Assembly: GCA_023426145.1 (NCBI GenBank)
Contig: JAFABG010000040.1
Coordinates: 62,001 to 126,000, forward strand
Direction: 5' to 3'
Origin: Bacteroidota bacterium
GTDB taxonomy: Bacteria > Bacteroidota > Bacteroidia > Bacteroidales > Bacteroidaceae
Length of the DNA: 64,000 nucleotides
Program-made: the position numbers and the translations under genes
Shown here: positions 63,057-64,000 of the stretch, one piece after another
Position numbering within the stretch: the first letter of the stretch is position 1
Layout: each line of letters opens with the position of its first letter
The notes under the pieces: generated by a model
What the model saw: only the letters and a program-made list of their open reading frames with translations
Databases searched by the model: none
Told to the model about the DNA's origin: nothing

Positions 63057-63548
63057 ATGACAAGAATTGGATTGCTATCGGATACTCATGCTTATTGGGA
63101 TGATAAATATTTGGAGTATTTTGAACCGTGTGATGAAATTTGGCATGCAGGAGATATAGGCTCAGTAGAATTAGCCAACAAATTAGCTGCTTTTCGACCG
63201 CTTCGAGCTGTTTATGGTAATATTGATGGTCAAAATATTAGAAAAATGTTTCCGCAAGTAAATCGTTTTACGATAGAGGGAGCAGAGATCTTAATAAAAC
63301 ATATTGGTGGCTATCCAGGGAAATATGACCCATCAATAGTAGGTAGTTTGATGACTCGGCCCCCAAAGCTTTTTATTAGTGGGCATTCTCATATCTTGAA
63401 GATTAAATATGATAAAACGCTTAATTTGTTACACATTAATCCTGGAGCTGCAGGGAAATCAGGGTTTCATAAAGTGCGTACGATAGTTCGGTTTTCTATT
63501 GAAAATGGTGTTTTTAAAGATTTGGAGGTTATCGAATTAGCTGGATAG
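63057..63548 (+). CDS. YfcE/MJ0936-type metallophosphoesterase
   Basis: 163 residues. Calcineurin-like metal site motifs in order: LLSDTHAYWDDK near residue 6, WHAGDIGS near 30, YGNIDGQN near 54, and ISGHSHILKI near 109, all with the expected Asp, His and Asn ligands. Such small enzymes hydrolyse phosphodiesters, often cyclic nucleotides in vitro; the true substrate is unknown. Divergent from ppk, and 79 bases before rfbA on the same strand. Confidence 0.88.
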   Translation: MTRIGLLSDTHAYWDDKYLEYFEPCDEIWHAGDIGSVELANKLAAFRPLRAVYGNIDGQNIRKMFPQVNRFTIEGAEILIKHIGGYPGKYDPSIVGSLMTRPPKLFISGHSHILKIKYDKTLNLLHINPGAAGKSGFHKVRTIVRFSIENGVFKDLEVIELAG

Positions 63549-63564
63549 ATTTTTTACAGTTCAT

Positions 63565-63595
63565 TTTGTCAGGTCGAATTTCTTTCCGACATTTG
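63565..63595 (+). promoter_or_regulatory. Promoter of rfbA
   Basis: TTTG at 63565-63568, exactly 19 bp, then GACATTTG at 63588-63595 (seven of eight for -7). The ATG at 63628 follows. Confidence 0.55.
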
Positions 63596-63627
63596 CAAAG
63601 TAGTAATAATGAATAATTCATATCACA

Positions 63628-64000
63628 ATGAAAGGAATCATTCTTGCCGGTGGAAGTGCAACTCGCCTTTATCCGCTTTCAAAAGCGATATCAAAACAAA
63701 TCATGCCAGTGTATGACAAGCCGATGATATATTATCCGTTGTCAACACTTATGTTAGCAGGAATACGGGAAGTGTTGATCATTTCTACTCCCCGTGATTT
63801 GCCAATGTTCCGTGAACTCTTGGGGTCTGGGGAAGAATTGGGAATGTCCTTTTCTTATATTGTACAAGATCAGCCTAATGGATTGGCTCAGGCTTTTGTT
63901 CTTGGAGCACCTTTCTTAAATGGAGAAGCAGGTTGTCTGATTCTTGGTGATAATTTGTTCTATGGGCAAGGGTTTTCAAGTATGCTCCAAAGGGCCTCAA
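63628..64000 (+). CDS. rfbA: Glucose-1-phosphate thymidylyltransferase (3' partial)
   Basis: The gene runs off the window; 124 codons are visible. It couples dTTP with glucose-1-phosphate to start dTDP-rhamnose synthesis for surface polysaccharide. The nucleotide-binding motif is GGSATRLYPLSK, with Ala where most homologues have Gly (GG[ST]GTRLYP). Then come MPVYDKPMIYYPLSTLMLAG, QPNGLAQAFVLG, and the metal site GDNLFYGQG. All are RmlA-type segments. Confidence 0.93.
   Translation, partial: MKGIILAGGSATRLYPLSKAISKQIMPVYDKPMIYYPLSTLMLAGIREVLIISTPRDLPMFRELLGSGEELGMSFSYIVQDQPNGLAQAFVLGAPFLNGEAGCLILGDNLFYGQGFSSMLQRAS

Noticed and set aside
1..64000. Mobile element, prophage or restriction/defence island
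   Set aside because: I searched for transposases, integrases, phage structural genes, toxin-antitoxin pairs and defence genes and found none. The content is core chromosome.

Overview
The window looks like chromosome of a gut Bacteroides species or a very close relative. Three things point there. Promoters repeatedly carry the Bacteroides -7 element TAnnTTTG, several with TTTG exactly 19 bp upstream, and Shine-Dalgarno sequences are inconspicuous. The gene content is typical of the genus: a Bacteroides-type bile salt hydrolase, methylmalonyl-CoA mutase for propionate, a TonB receptor/DUF4374 lipoprotein/PepSY locus, an ExbB-ExbD-ExbD operon, and many SPII lipoproteins. Gene order also resembles, from memory, a B. 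thetaiotaomicron chromosomal region. Almost everything is core chromosome. I see no insertion sequence, integrase, prophage or CRISPR array.

Layout. 1-3.3 kb: mutA (5' truncated by the window) and mutB. 3.4-6.9 kb: topoisomerase III and secreted bile salt hydrolase. 7-9.5 kb, minus strand: aroC and an M20 peptidase. 9.8-11.8 kb: L-cysteine desulfidase-like protein, convergent with slyD. 12-18.3 kb: branched-chain amino acid operon ilvD-ilvB-ilvN-thioesterase-ilvC, preceded by a 23-codon leader peptide and a textbook attenuator. 18.3-20.3 kb: an SF1 helicase. 20.3-25.2 kb: acn-icd-gltA, the oxidative TCA branch to 2-oxoglutarate. 25.5-30.7 kb: xusABC-like iron/xenosiderophore locus. 30.8-33.6 kb, minus: pfkA, ispH, cmk. 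33.7-39.7 kb: a TonB protein, polyprenyl synthase, an unknown helical protein, TatD, tRNA-Ser(GGA), and the exb operon. 39.7-45.4 kb: GNAT, secreted M64 peptidase, Lrp regulator, folA, thyA, PLD/cardiolipin synthase. 45.6-47.3 kb: an unusual tandem palindromic repeat next to an ECF sigma operon. 47.4-48.9 kb: rRNA m5C methyltransferase. 48.9-55.9 kb, minus: heavy-metal RND efflux system with a His/Cys-rich small protein and a lipoprotein. 56-57.7 kb: ABC-F protein. 57.8-63.5 kb: stand-alone receiver, PiT-PhoU phosphate transporter, polyphosphate kinase, phosphodiesterase. 63.6 kb to the end: rfbA, truncated.

How it fits together. The ilv operon, acn-icd-gltA and mutAB describe an anaerobe that makes its own branched-chain amino acids and glutamate and excretes propionate/succinate. 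The xus locus, the TonB protein and the exb operon form the energy-coupled outer-membrane import system. The PiT-PhoU transporter and PPK1 handle phosphate uptake and storage.

The signals I find least explained are: the 22-bp-period palindromic array at 45618-45711; a 14-bp inverted repeat bracketing a promoter at 55938-56011; a near-perfect dyad beside the metal-efflux promoter at 55483-55513; an 18-bp perfect inverted repeat at 40486-40528; and two back-to-back -7 boxes one base apart at 63019-63035. The ilv leader is mechanistically the clearest regulatory system in the window.
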